The notes: generated from the sequence alone by a model not told the origin. Positions 25,511 to 35,052 are shown, numbered from the stretch's first letter. The stretch is DNA of 48,019 nucleotides from Anaerolinea sp. (GCA_029975965.1 JARKOV010000171.1:1-48019), one strand, 5' to 3'. Program-made: numbers and translations.

Positions 25511-28500
25511 TCAACGCCTGACCAGCGGCAAATAGACCGGGTACTCCTCGGCGACGACCACCCGGACCGATTCACTGGGCGCCGACTCGAAGCCATCTGC
25601 GGCGTAAGCCGCCACCCGGTATGCGTAGCTTTGGCCTGCCACAGCCGACAAATCGACGAAGCCAAACCCAAAACTGCTGCCCACCGGGGTGTAGATGCGC
25701 CCATCCTGCGTCCGGTAGATGCGGTATCCCACAATGGCTTCGTGCTCGGCGGGCGCCCACTGCAGGAATACCGCCGAACTGTTCGACCGGGCGACCGCGG
25801 TGAGGTCGAGCGGGGCGGGCAACCCGCCGATCGCGACGGTCTTGCGATTATTGTCAAAGCGGCTTTCCTGGACGCTCTGCTCTGCATTGACCTCTACGTA
25901 GAGCGTGTGCGGCAAATGGGGGAACGCAGGCAGTTCCAGCGGGGAGAATTCGATGCCGGTGAACGTTCCGGCCCCCATCGAGCGGATCTCGGCCTGGCCG
26001 GCGGGTGTGCCCAGGCCGGCCGGGGCGTCCCAGGTTAATCGCAGCGAAATGCTGCTGCGGAATTCGCCACCGTTGTTGAGCAGCATCACCGTGACCGATA
26101 GCGGCTCGCCGCCCGGTTGGATCGTGAGGCTGCTGGGGGTGACGCTGTACACCGAGAGGTCTGCCAGAGCGCTCGAGGTGACCAAAGCCACCTCCTCGTC
26201 GGCGGCCATTTCCTCCAACGAGTAGCCCTGGCCTTCCAACCAGGCGGCGACCGGTTGGGGCAAGGCAGGCCCGCTGCCCTGGGAGCTCACCGCATAGACC
26301 TGGTTCAACAATGGGTCGTAGACGGCCGCAGTTTGCCAGAGCGTTTTTCCGGCGTTGGTCAGGAAGGTGGGCGCGATGGTGTTGGATGCGAAATTGACGA
26401 AAGCCTGGGCGATTTCACCGGTGCCCAGGATGGTGCCGAGAGCATCGCCCATCATCACCTTCGCGCCGCCCGGAAATTCCTCGCCATACCCCAGCGCGCG
26501 GTACGTCACCAACGCCTGGCCGGCGGTGTTGACGCTCAACACGGGGCTCTCGGCGTGCACCGGGCGACCGTTTGCGTCGACCAGCGCCTGGTAGTTCCAG
26601 GCACAGGCGCCGCTGCACGTGCGCTGCGCGGCGAACAACTGGCGCTGGTTGCCGATCAATGCCTGCGGGTCGACCGCCACAGTGAAGGCCAGCATCATCT
26701 CATCCTGCGCGTTCAACGCCAGCGACGGCTCGACCACGCCAACTGGCAGGGCGGCATCGACGTTCACCGGCTGCCCGCCGGACAGCGAGCGGTAGGCCAG
26801 GCGGCGATCGCCCAGGCTGCCCAGGTCGCGGTCAGCGTCGCGCACCCAGGCGACCAGCGGGATGCCGCTGCTCTGGTAGGTCACGGTGGGGTCGCTGTCG
26901 GTTGCCGTGCTGCCCGGATCGACCGCTTGCGGCGCGCTCCAACTGCCGTTGGTCATGGTGGCGTAAAACAGGCGGAACTGGCGCGCAGCCAGGTCGCCGG
27001 AGGGATGCGCGTCGCGCACCCAGACCGCCGTCACGGCGCCGCTCGCCGGGCAACCCGGGCGGGTGCTGAGGCAGCCCGCCAGAGCGACCCCGCCTTCGCC
27101 GCTGCTGTCGGCGGGTAGGGTCAGGTTTTGCGGCGCCGACCAGGCGGTTCCATCCCACAGCGCGTAACGGAGGTGTTGAGCCTGGACGATCTGGTCCAGC
27201 GTCGCTGTGCTCGACTGTTGGGCGGTCAGGCTGCTTTCCGTCCACACCGCCGCCGCCTTGTTTGGCGCGTAAAAGGCGACCTGGGGGTCGAGGCTTCCGC
27301 CGCTGCCGGTGACAGGCAGATTGGCGACGATTTGCCCGCCGGACAGGACGCGAGACTGGATGTTGCCGGCTTCATCCGACCAGAGCAACAGCGTGTGTCC
27401 ATAGCCATCCACGGCCAGCGCGGGGTTGGCGGAGGGCGGCTGGGGGGTTTCGACGGCCGCTTGCACGGCGAGGGTATTCAGCGAGCCCGGCGCCAGCGTG
27501 CAGGGATTTGGGTTTGCCCCGTTAAAAATGTTGCGCGTGCCGCTTTTCTTCGCGCAAAACGGGCAGACCCCGGCTTTCGCCGACCAGTTGATATCCAGCT
27601 TGTAAAGGAAGCATTTCTTCGAATCATCCAGCGCGCCGTCGATGAAGCGCGCCGGCATCTTCAACGTGATTTGAGGCACCGCGTGCGCGTTGGCGCTGAT
27701 CAGCCCCAGGATCGCGGACAGGTCGAGCCAGGCGTCCACCCCCACCGTGGCATCGGGGGTGACAAGCAGCGTGGTCTGGGTGCCGCCCGAGGCGAGGAAC
27801 TGCACCTGCCCGTCGTAGGTGAGGTTCGCGTCGAACCACATATCGGCTCCGATGGTCGCCGACGCGATCGGCCAGATGCCAAACACGTCGCGGAAGAGGG
27901 GAATCTTCCCCGTATCCAGGATTTTCAAGCTCTCAGGGCCTAGCGGCAGCGATTTTCCCCCCGCCACCGCATCGTTGAATTTCTGCGGCGCGGCGGTTTC
28001 GTCCAGCGCGGTGGTGTCGACCTGGCTGCGATACAGGATTCCGCTGGTGTGATCTGGATAGACGATTTCGACCACCTCGTCTTGATATCCGGTGCGGTTC
28101 TGCATCGGGCCGACTTTGGGAACGTTGGTGTCCAGCGACGATGCCGAGTTGGCCCCGCCCGCCGGATACTGGCTGCCTTCCAGCACAATCGAGCCATTCA
28201 ACGGGTCGATATACACGCTGCGCTCTTGGAACTTCGCGTCCAGGATCCAGGTGGGCGCAGGGACGTAGTTGAGCTGGATGTAGTGCCGGGTGATCTTCGC
28301 CGGGACGCTGGTGTCGCGGATTTCGATCAGGCCGGTGTGAAATCCGGCCGCGATGCGGTGGAAATTGGGAATTGTCGCCTGGTATACGACCGCATTGCAC
28401 CCGGGCACCCCGGTGTACTTCAGCCCTTTATTCTCAAACAGGTAGGTCTGGCCAAGCAAGGTGAATTTCAGGTTGGCTTCGTCGAGCTGGCCAAACAGCG

Positions 28501-30214
28501 CCTGGTCATGCTGGAATTCGATTTTCAAATCTTTGCCCGAAAAGGTGGCGAACCAGGCGTCCGGAAACTGGCTGGCTGGGAAGGAGTAAAATTTGCCAAA
28601 CGCCGACATCGGAATGCCGGTCCCCAGGTAGTTCTTGAACCCTCCCACCGGCGCGCCCCCACCGATCACTTTCGGAACGATGGGAACGCTGACCGTCGCG
28701 CCCGGCGGCAACGCCGGCAGGCTGACCACCAGCGGATTGGTGACCAGCAACTGGCTGGTCTGGGCGTCGAAGAACTGGTTGGTGACCCCGCTGAAGCGGA
28801 TTTTCCGCTCGTAGGGCACCGGCTGCTGACCGGCCAGCGTGCCATAGCCCTGGTGGAGCGCGTTGACGTACAGCGGAAAAGTGATTTCGAGCGGCACCTC
28901 GGCGTAGGTGGGAGCGGGGAGGTTGCCCAGGAAGATCTTTTCGCCCATCATCGCCAGCATCGCGGGATCGAATTGAACGGCGAACTCCCCTTGTGCGTTC
29001 GTCCGCCCGTACACGTTGGTCTGCTCACAGGTGAACGGATCCGATTCGGTCACGCCCTGTGAGCCGAGGTAGGCGGTGACCTGGTTGGGATGCGCAGGCA
29101 GATCGGAAACCAGGTTTTGCAGTGCCACGCCGCCGGTCGTTTTTCCGCTGAGCTGTTTGAAATCCGAATAGAAAGCGCGCACGTCCACCAGCGCACCCTG
29201 GATCGGGTTCCCGCCCGAATCGACCACCTTAACGATGAAGACGGGATCGGGTGGGTCTAATCCCCAGCCAATGTTCGACACCACCGACTTGGATTGCACG
29301 CTCTGGTCGTAGAACACCAGCCCCACCTGCCCGCCCGCCGCAGGTACCAAGGGGTCGCCCGCCAGCAGGCTGGGCACGCGCACGGAGGCGGTAAACGAGC
29401 CGTCCGCAAGCAGTTGGGGTGTCCCGATCGAGATGGGCGCAACCTGCCCGGTCGCCGATTTCCACAACACCTTCAGCGAATACAGCGCCAGCGGACCGGC
29501 GGGCGGCGGCGATATTTGTCCGCTGATCGAGAAAGTTTGCCCGGGCTGGACCGGCGCGGAGGGCATCTCAACGTTTTGAAAGGTGTAGGGCGACGGGTTG
29601 GGCGGCTGTGAAAAGAAGAAGGTTTGCGCGCTCCCCACGACCTGGCTGCCGACCAGGTTAACCGCCCTCACCTCGGCGTCGGTGCCCAGGGGGACGGGGC
29701 GATCGGATGGGACCAAAAAATCCCCTTCGAACGTGCCGCCAGGCACGTCGACCGGTCCATAGACCGGCGTGCCCGCGTAATCCAGGCGCAGGCGCCCGGG
29801 AAGCAGATTTTCGACCGTGAAATGCACCAGCGTGGCAGGCGGCCCGCTTTCGGGAAGCAGCACAATGTTGACCGCCGGAAGCACCGTCAGCGGGGTAAAG
29901 ATGTCGTTCGGCGCCGCCATCACCTGGTAAGCGCCGGGCGCTACCGCGGGGAGGACGAGGGCGCCGGAGACCTCGCCGGTTGACGAAGTGGGCAAACTCC
30001 CCAGGAACTGGCTGGGGAGGGTTGCCAGGTAGAGGTCGATGGTGGAATTGGGCGCAAAACCGAATCCGCTGAACACCACGCTCGCCCCCGGCATGGCCGC
30101 CGAGGGGGTGGCGTAGAATTCGTTGGATGGGTCAGCGAAGACACCGCTGTTTGGACTGACCAGGCTGGAAAGCAACAGGATTGTTGCCAGGAAAAACCGA
30201 AGCCGCTTGGACAT
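25511..30214 (-). CDS. Giant secreted multidomain surface protein, 1567 aa
   Basis: A 1567-residue exported protein of unknown role. The signal peptide (about 1-27) ends GVFA before DPSNEF. Next come several beta-sandwich-like segments to about 480. A central block (about 690-880) has alternating strands (GADMWFDANLTYDGQVQFLAS) and then a four-residue CPFC knuckle. From about 930 to 1300 there are repeats of the type VTAVWVRDA / IPLVAWVRDADRD spaced 50-60 residues apart, suggesting a beta-propeller. It ends with a CARDB-like domain (about 1350-1465), a fibronectin type III domain (about 1468-1555) and the tail YPVYLPLVRR. This architecture suits adhesion or carbohydrate binding. I see no catalytic motif. 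Confidence 0.75.
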   Translation of the reverse strand: MSKRLRFFLATILLLSSLVSPNSGVFADPSNEFYATPSAAMPGASVVFSGFGFAPNSTIDLYLATLPSQFLGSLPTSSTGEVSGALVLPAVAPGAYQVMAAPNDIFTPLTVLPAVNIVLLPESGPPATLVHFTVENLLPGRLRLDYAGTPVYGPVDVPGGTFEGDFLVPSDRPVPLGTDAEVRAVNLVGSQVVGSAQTFFFSQPPNPSPYTFQNVEMPSAPVQPGQTFSISGQISPPPAGPLALYSLKVLWKSATGQVAPISIGTPQLLADGSFTASVRVPSLLAGDPLVPAAGGQVGLVFYDQSVQSKSVVSNIGWGLDPPDPVFIVKVVDSGGNPIQGALVDVRAFYSDFKQLSGKTTGGVALQNLVSDLPAHPNQVTAYLGSQGVTESDPFTCEQTNVYGRTNAQGEFAVQFDPAMLAMMGEKIFLGNLPAPTYAEVPLEITFPLYVNALHQGYGTLAGQQPVPYERKIRFSGVTNQFFDAQTSQLLVTNPLVVSLPALPPGATVSVPIVPKVIGGGAPVGGFKNYLGTGIPMSAFGKFYSFPASQFPDAWFATFSGKDLKIEFQHDQALFGQLDEANLKFTLLGQTYLFENKGLKYTGVPGCNAVVYQATIPNFHRIAAGFHTGLIEIRDTSVPAKITRHYIQLNYVPAPTWILDAKFQERSVYIDPLNGSIVLEGSQYPAGGANSASSLDTNVPKVGPMQNRTGYQDEVVEIVYPDHTSGILYRSQVDTTALDETAAPQKFNDAVAGGKSLPLGPESLKILDTGKIPLFRDVFGIWPIASATIGADMWFDANLTYDGQVQFLASGGTQTTLLVTPDATVGVDAWLDLSAILGLISANAHAVPQITLKMPARFIDGALDDSKKCFLYKLDINWSAKAGVCPFCAKKSGTRNIFNGANPNPCTLAPGSLNTLAVQAAVETPQPPSANPALAVDGYGHTLLLWSDEAGNIQSRVLSGGQIVANLPVTGSGGSLDPQVAFYAPNKAAAVWTESSLTAQQSSTATLDQIVQAQHLRYALWDGTAWSAPQNLTLPADSSGEGGVALAGCLSTRPGCPASGAVTAVWVRDAHPSGDLAARQFRLFYATMTNGSWSAPQAVDPGSTATDSDPTVTYQSSGIPLVAWVRDADRDLGSLGDRRLAYRSLSGGQPVNVDAALPVGVVEPSLALNAQDEMMLAFTVAVDPQALIGNQRQLFAAQRTCSGACAWNYQALVDANGRPVHAESPVLSVNTAGQALVTYRALGYGEEFPGGAKVMMGDALGTILGTGEIAQAFVNFASNTIAPTFLTNAGKTLWQTAAVYDPLLNQVYAVSSQGSGPALPQPVAAWLEGQGYSLEEMAADEEVALVTSSALADLSVYSVTPSSLTIQPGGEPLSVTVMLLNNGGEFRSSISLRLTWDAPAGLGTPAGQAEIRSMGAGTFTGIEFSPLELPAFPHLPHTLYVEVNAEQSVQESRFDNNRKTVAIGGLPAPLDLTAVARSNSSAVFLQWAPAEHEAIVGYRIYRTQDGRIYTPVGSSFGFGFVDLSAVAGQSYAYRVAAYAADGFESAPSESVRVVVAEEYPVYLPLVRR

Positions 30215-30372
30215 TTCTTACCTCCGCCCAGACATATTGCCATCCGTCTGTTCGCATCTTTTGATCCACCCTACCGGTAATTGATGCCCGATGCAATTAA
30301 TAATACTTTGTGGCTATACTTTATCATATTTTGCTTAAAAATAATACCACCTGGTTCAATGAATGAAAGGGA

Positions 30373-30421
30373 GAAATACTCAGCCAGGCTGAAAAAGCCC
30401 TTCTGCCCTCTGAGCAGTTAC
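30373..30421. mobile_element. MITE-like element, family 2
   Basis: A 49-bp element with a degraded left end (GAAATACTCAG) and an intact right end (CTGAGCAGTTAC), flanked by GAAAGGGA (30365-30372) and GAAAGAGG (30422-30429), 6 of 8 matching. It resembles the better copy at 36145-36200. Confidence 0.55.
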
Positions 30422-30535
30422 GAAAGAGGAAAAGATCCGGGCGGCGACAGAGGCTGGTTTGAGCTTTTGGGAAGACACGTGAGCCTTGCCGTTCAATCGC
30501 AGCGCGATGGGCGGCTCAAGCCGTCCATGGCAAAG

Positions 30536-30565
30536 CCTCGGGAGTGGCGAAAGCCACTCCCGAGG
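30536..30565 (-). terminator. Strong GAAA-loop hairpin after the MFS gene
   Basis: CCTCGGGAGTGGC (30536-30548) pairs exactly with GCCACTCCCGAGG (30553-30565) around GAAA (TTTC on the minus strand). It lies 27 nt after the MFS stop, and a short CTTTG follows in the transcript. Confidence 0.8.
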
Positions 30566-30592
30566 TCGATTAACCCGCGTGCGAAATGCCGC

Positions 30593-31900
30593 TCAAGCGG
30601 CCGGCTCGCCGGTGGAAACCGCCGGCGCAGTTGCCGTGCGCGGCTCGCGCACCGCAAAGCGCAGCAACGCCCAGCCGATCACTCCGATGAGCGCCGCCAG
30701 GACGAACATCGCCTGGTAGCTGACCGCGCTTGCCAGCCAGCCGCCGACGAGCGGCGCAATCGCTCCGGCGATGCCCGGGATGGTGTTGGCCAGCCCAATG
30801 TAGGTGGGCCGGTTGTCGGCGTCGGTAAATTCGTAAACGATCGAAATGCCCGAGACAAACAGCGCCGCGTTGACCGCGCCGCGCAGGAAGAAGATGGCAA
30901 AGAACCACAAGGGGCTGGGCGCCACGATCGCCAGCCCGAGCGAGAGAAAGCTGAGCAGGAAACAGATCTCCAGGCCCAGCTTATGCCCTTTGCGATCGGC
31001 CAGGAAGCCAAAGAACAGGTTGGCCAGGGCCAGCCCCACCTGCAGGGCGATGGTAAAGCCGCTTGCCTGGGCGTCCGGCAGGTTCCAGGTTTGCACCGCG
31101 TACACCACCAGGAAACCGGTCGCCATGCCGCTCACCGAAAAGATGATCTGGGCGAGCAGGTACATGCGGAAATTGCGGTCTTTGCGCAGCACCGCCGGCA
31201 AAGAGCGCAGGTATTCCAGTTGAGAGACCTTGACTTTCTGGCTGGGCACGGCCGGCTCGCGGGTCAGCGAGAGAAACACCCACGAGAGGAAAATCATCAC
31301 GCCGGCGGCCGTGAAGGCCAGCACATACCCATTGGGGAAGTCAAAGCGCTCGAGGACGAAGGGCACCGCCAGCGCGCCCAGGATGCCCGTGCCGTTGCCG
31401 ATGAAATTGGTGATGCCAAAAAAGCGCCCGCGCTTATCGACCGGGATGATCTTCGCGATCATGTCCTGCCAGCCGACGATGATCATCCCCGCCCCAAAGG
31501 TGTGCCAGGTGAACAGGACGAAGAAAATCGCCAGGGTCAGGCCGGGCTGGCTGGTCGCCAGGAAATAGGTGACCGGAGCGAGCAAGAAAACCGGTACCCG
31601 CTCGGAGAAAAAGCCGATCACCATCGGAAAGAACTTCTTGCGCGGGGCGCGCTCCACCCAGTTGGCGACAAACAACTGCGGTACGTAAAAACCCGCCGTG
31701 ACCAGAAAGGGAATCAGGCCGATCAAGATCGGGTTGCTGGTGAACCGGCTGACGAAGAGGGGCAGGATGACCGTGCTGGAAATGAAGCTCATCCCAAACC
31801 AGAAGCTGGCTCCATCTAACGCGTTGACGAAGAAATTCCAGCGGTAGTTTCGCTCGATTTCCTGTTGCGCGCCGGATGCGGGGGCAATGCTGTGCGTCAT
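30593..31900 (-). CDS. MFS transporter
   Basis: A 435-residue major facilitator superfamily protein with about 12 membrane helices. The cytoplasmic loop 2-3 region has NWVERAPRKKFFPMVIGF, and the mid-molecule loop carries TREPAVPSQKVKVSQLEYL between the two six-helix halves. The second-half equivalent loop is ADRKGHKLGLEICF. The N-terminal 20 residues are cytoplasmic. The substrate cannot be read from sequence; the layout resembles sugar- or drug-type permeases of unknown specificity. TATAAT on this strand (complement of 31936-31941) fits a promoter just upstream, and transcription ends at 30536-30565. Confidence 0.88.
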   Translation of the reverse strand: MTHSIAPASGAQQEIERNYRWNFFVNALDGASFWFGMSFISSTVILPLFVSRFTSNPILIGLIPFLVTAGFYVPQLFVANWVERAPRKKFFPMVIGFFSERVPVFLLAPVTYFLATSQPGLTLAIFFVLFTWHTFGAGMIIVGWQDMIAKIIPVDKRGRFFGITNFIGNGTGILGALAVPFVLERFDFPNGYVLAFTAAGVMIFLSWVFLSLTREPAVPSQKVKVSQLEYLRSLPAVLRKDRNFRMYLLAQIIFSVSGMATGFLVVYAVQTWNLPDAQASGFTIALQVGLALANLFFGFLADRKGHKLGLEICFLLSFLSLGLAIVAPSPLWFFAIFFLRGAVNAALFVSGISIVYEFTDADNRPTYIGLANTIPGIAGAIAPLVGGWLASAVSYQAMFVLAALIGVIGWALLRFAVREPRTATAPAVSTGEPAA

Positions 31901-32049
31901 CGGTATTCCTTTGCTTGCGAATGTGAGGTAAGGCCATTATAGCATCGAGCACAAAAGACCGATAACGCCTTCGAACGGCTCATTTCCACCTTTTTTTCGG
32001 AAAAAACCTCCCTGATTTGGTGAAATTCAGCAATCGATGACCGCAAAAC

Positions 32050-32079
32050 TTAACATTTATCGCGAAATTAAGGTATGAT
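32050..32079 (+). promoter_or_regulatory. Promoter for the 64-aa gene
   Basis: TTAACA (32050-32055), 18 nt, then TATGAT (32074-32079), about 40 nt before the gene's ribosome site. Together with the terminator at 32334-32366 it makes the small gene a separate unit. Confidence 0.55.
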
Positions 32080-32125
32080 TAGTTTCGTAAGGCACCAATC
32101 GACTCTATCTCATTCTGGAGGAACC

Positions 32126-32320
32126 ATGGCTTTCACGTACAAGAATTCAAAAGGCGTCACCTACATCCTGCATGGGAAAGTTCGCGTCACGTCCACGGGC
32201 AAGAAGACGACGCTGTATTACTTCTCGAAAGACAAGAAAGACGGCGCGCTGGACGCGCTCCCGGCCGGGTATGAGGTCGCCGAAACCGCCAACGGCATGT
32301 TGGTGCTGAAGAAAAAATAA
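32126..32320 (+). CDS. Small conserved-looking protein, 64 aa
   Basis: A 64-residue, basic, soluble protein: MAFTYKNSKGVTYILHGKV, then TTLYYFSKDKKDGALDALPAGYEVAE, ending in LVLKKK. The pattern (beta strands ending in a lysine tail) looks like a known family of tiny proteins of unknown function; I can give no role. TGGAGGAACC precedes ATG 32126; an earlier in-frame start at 32075 would start within the -10 box. A promoter and a strong terminator enclose just this gene, as expected for an abundantly made small protein. Confidence 0.8.
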   Translation: MAFTYKNSKGVTYILHGKVRVTSTGKKTTLYYFSKDKKDGALDALPAGYEVAETANGMLVLKKK

Positions 32321-32333
32321 CCGGATCGATGAT

Positions 32334-32366
32334 AATCTGGCGAGCCCATCGCCAGATTGTTTTTTT
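32334..32366 (+). terminator. Strong rho-independent terminator
   Basis: AATCTGGCGA (32334-32343) pairs with TCGCCAGATT (32349-32358) around a 5-nt loop, then G and seven T (32360-32366). It is 13 nt after the 64-aa stop codon. The stretch from here to 32575 holds nothing else I can support. Confidence 0.92.
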
Positions 32367-32575
32367 CAACCGGTAAGATCGGGAGAGTTAATGGTGGACC
32401 GGTTGCCATTAACTCTCTTTGTGTTGTTTTCCCAGATGTGGGGATGCAACGATTAGCAGTCTTGTAATCCATTTGACTGACACAAGAACCGTCAGCCGTC
32501 AATTTCTACGCTGGTTCAAGCCATCGTCCATGCAGCGAAATGCCTGGTCACAAGCGCCCCTAGAAAAAGGCACCC

Positions 32576-33715
32576 ATGAAGCTCATCTACAAGATCGCCC
32601 TCATCCTCCTGGCCCTATTCGCTCTGTTCGTGATCATCGTCTGGCCGATGGCTCCGTTGTGGCAAAAATTGGGCTTTGAGAGCCGGTGCATACAAGGGAG
32701 CTGGCCCAATATAAAACTGGTCGTGTGTTCAGAGGCAGCCGCGCCGGTCTCAACGGTGCCACTGCCCACCCCCGGGCCGGATGGCGCCATCCCCATCATT
32801 GTGGACGATGATGGCAGTCCAGATGGCATGATCGCCCTGTTATTTTTCTTGCGCAGCCCGCGCGTTGATGTGCGCGCGGTGACGATCTCATACGGTGAGG
32901 CACATCCCGAGATTTTCGCTCCGCGCGTGGCGCAGATGCTGGCTTCCCTCGGCCGGGCAGACATCCCGGTTGGATACGGCAGCGACGACCCGCTCGTCGG
33001 CGCGAACGCCTTTCCCGATCCCTGGCGCCAGAGGAGCAACGCTTTTTGGGGTGTTCGGCTGCCCGAGGTCTCGGCGGCGGCGGCTCCCCGCCCGGCGGTG
33101 GAGCTGATCGCCGAGACGATTATCGGCGCTGAAAAACCGGTGACCGTCTTCGTCAGCGGCAGCCACACCAACCTGGCCGAGGCGCTGCGCAAATACCCGG
33201 CGATCGCCGGCAACATCCGCGACGTGGTCATCATGGGTGGGAGCATCGAAGTGCCCGGCAATATCCACAGCGCCTGGCCCGAGCTGGATAATGAGCTGGC
33301 GGAATGGAACATCTGGGTCGATCCACAGTCGGCCAGCCAGGTGTTTTCATCGGGGTTGCCCCTGCATTTGGTCCCTCTGGATGCCACCCGCCACTTGGTC
33401 TGGACTCGCAAGGACCTGCCTGGTTGGAAAGCTGGCGGTGCTCCAGAAAGCCAACTGGCAGCCGCTTTGGTGGAAAGCACGCTGGATTACTTTCCACCCG
33501 AGGGCGTCAACATCTGGGACCTGGTGGCTGCCGTCCAGGCGACCTACCCGGAAGCCTGCCCCGAGGACCCGCTGCCATTGGAAGTTGTCACAACCACCGG
33601 CCCCGAAGAGGGTCGCACGAGGGTCGTGGAACAGGCTGCGAATGTTGCCGTGTGCCTGAATCCCGACGCCGCAATGATCAAAGCCCTGGTCCTTTCCACC
33701 TTCCAGCAGCCTTGA
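32576..33715 (+). CDS. Membrane-anchored nucleoside hydrolase-like protein
   Basis: A 379-residue protein with one N-terminal membrane helix (about 5-25) and an inosine/uridine-preferring nucleoside hydrolase domain outside. The calcium-binding start is VDDDGSPDGMIALL, where IunH-type enzymes have DxDxxxDD; the final Asp is Gly here. The late motif AEWNIWVDPQSA matches the family's AEFN-DPEAA, and VFVSGSHTNLAEAL fits the middle region. An exported nucleosidase would release bases from nucleosides outside the cell. AAAAGG precedes the ATG. Because of the metal-site change, activity on another glycoside, or none, is possible. Confidence 0.82.
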   Translation: MKLIYKIALILLALFALFVIIVWPMAPLWQKLGFESRCIQGSWPNIKLVVCSEAAAPVSTVPLPTPGPDGAIPIIVDDDGSPDGMIALLFFLRSPRVDVRAVTISYGEAHPEIFAPRVAQMLASLGRADIPVGYGSDDPLVGANAFPDPWRQRSNAFWGVRLPEVSAAAAPRPAVELIAETIIGAEKPVTVFVSGSHTNLAEALRKYPAIAGNIRDVVIMGGSIEVPGNIHSAWPELDNELAEWNIWVDPQSASQVFSSGLPLHLVPLDATRHLVWTRKDLPGWKAGGAPESQLAAALVESTLDYFPPEGVNIWDLVAAVQATYPEACPEDPLPLEVVTTTGPEEGRTRVVEQAANVAVCLNPDAAMIKALVLSTFQQP

Positions 33716-34122
33716 TCGACCCACTACCGGCTTCGGCTGGATCGTAACGATCCTGATCCGGATTGTGTTTCAATTTTTCTGTAAAAAGTGGGCGTTGCCC
33801 CCAATTTACAGAAAATAAATTCCACAATCCTGATCCGGACGCTGTGACCATAGCGGGAACAGATCAACCAATCCGTTACCCGCAACACCCGTCGCTTACG
33901 TTGAGTTAAAAGTGCGCGGTACGTAGAAGGCGCTCTCCAGCCAGGTGACCCGTCGAGGGGCAGCCGGGTCGTTTACCCATGGAAGTGATAAGCAAGCCCG
34001 CTGGCGAGCTCCCTTGCTCTTTGGCAGAGTTCTCCCCAGGGGAACTAAACCTCGGGTTCGTGCGTCTTGTTGGACAGCAAGCAATTTGGATAAAACATAT
34101 CCCGAAAGGATGATTAACAATC
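33716..34122. other. Intergenic stretch with a MITE and a GC-rich leader
   Basis: Family-1 element C takes 33761-33829. The rest (about 33840-34110) has no gene. It contains short hairpins, such as GACCCG/CGGGTC near 33950 and CTTG/CAAG near 34068, and leads into the lipoprotein gene. I could match it to no riboswitch class. Confidence 0.5.
33761..33829. mobile_element. MITE-like element, family 1, copy C
   Basis: A 69-bp copy from GATTGTGTTTCAATTTTTCT to GAAAATAAATTCCACAATC. Perfect 8-bp direct repeats CTGATCCG lie at 33753-33760 and 33830-33837. Its core (AAAGTGGGCGTTGCCCCCAATTT) is changed compared with copies A and D, but the ends are intact. It lies 45 bp after the nucleoside hydrolase stop. 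Confidence 0.85.
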
Positions 34123-35052
34123 ATGAACGCAAAAACTCGCCCCTTCAAGCTCGCTGCCCTGCCGCTTCTTTTGCTGGTGATAGCCTTACTGCTGACGGCC
34201 TGCCAGCCGGGTGGGGCAGTCCTCCCGCCTTTCCCTACTGCCTCGCCGACCTCCCCTCCAACCGCGGAACCCGAACAGCCCGGCGGTTCGCCCTCCTTTT
34301 CGCTCGACGAGTTGGGGCGGTTGACCCCCGACGCAGTGCTGCTCGAGCTGGTCTTCGAGCCGACCTTCTTCCGCCCGGAAGCCTCTTACGAGTTTGGCCG
34401 CCCACCGGTGTTCGCCCTGCTGGCCGACGGGCGGGTGATCTACACCCTGGAAGGTGAAAGTTACGAGCAGGAGCAGGTCATGGTGGCGCAGCTCACCCCG
34501 CAGGAGACCGCCGCATTGATGCAGCAGGTGCTCGACCTGGGGTTCGACCGCCTGGAAAGCTACACCGACTTCTGCTTCACGCACGCCAACGGCGAACAGA
34601 GCTGCATCGCCGACGCAGCCTACACAATTTTGCGCATGCGCCGCGCCGACGACGGCCTCCGTGAAGTGAAGATCTATGCCGACTTCGCCAATGACCTGCC
34701 GGCTTTCGAGAGCATCCGTGATTTGCTGGTCGGGTACGCTCACCCGGAGGCGCAGCCCTACGCACCCCGGCAGGCGGCCCTCTTCCTGTCAGAGTACATG
34801 GGCGAAGCGACCGCCGCTCCGCTCGCCTGGCCGCTCGACCCGTCTCTGCTGGCGTTCCCGCGCACCGATTTCAACCTGTGGGCGGTGACGCTCGAGGGCC
34901 AGCCGTTGAGCAATTACATCGCCGCCGTGGGCCGCAACACCGGCGACGCCTTCTTCGAGCACGATGGGAAAGTGTACATGGCGTTTCTTGTCCCCTGGCT
35001 GCCGGCCGCCGGCTTCGCCGAAGCCCTGCAGATCGCCTTCCCCTCGCCTTAG
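34123..35052 (+). CDS. Lipoprotein of unknown function, 309 aa
   Basis: A 309-residue lipoprotein: signal peptide with lipobox LLTAC (Cys27), a Pro/Thr/Ser linker (about 32-56), then a soluble domain of unknown type. The domain has two Cys close together ([13 protein letters not shown]) that may form a disulfide, and ends [19 protein letters not shown]. The middle ([20 protein letters not shown]) looks helical. AAAGGA lies 12 nt before the ATG, longer than the best spacing. No partner gene is adjacent. Function unknown. Confidence 0.76.
   Translation: MNAKTRPFKLAALPLLLLVIALLLTACQPGGAVLPPFPTASPTSPPTAEPEQPGGSPSFSLDELGRLTPDAVLLELVFEPTFFRPEASYEFGRPPVFALLADGRVIYTLEGESYEQEQVMVAQLTPQETAALMQQVLDLGFDRLESYTDFCFTHANGEQSCIADAAYTILRMRRADDGLREVKIYADFANDLPAFESIRDLLVGYAHPEAQPYAPRQAALFLSEYMGEATAAPLAWPLDPSLLAFPRTDFNLWAVTLEGQPLSNYIAAVGRNTGDAFFEHDGKVYMAFLVPWLPAAGFAEALQIAFPSP

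Larger units (their letters stand above)
30215..30592. other. Intergenic stretch with a repeat and a terminator
   Basis: No gene is supported here. It holds the family-2 element (30373-30421) and the MFS terminator (30536-30565). The first half is AT-rich and may carry the promoter of the 1567-aa gene, but no full promoter is convincing. Confidence 0.6.

Noticed and set aside
30281..31819. A 512-codon open frame opposite the MFS gene
   Set aside because: Its translation is almost all Arg, Gln, Glu, His and Asp: a typical mirror of a hydrophobic gene on the other strand.
33940..34080. A possible riboswitch before the 309-aa lipoprotein
   Set aside because: I compared it by eye with cobalamin, THF, Moco and glycine patterns and found no match, so I only list it as a structured leader.
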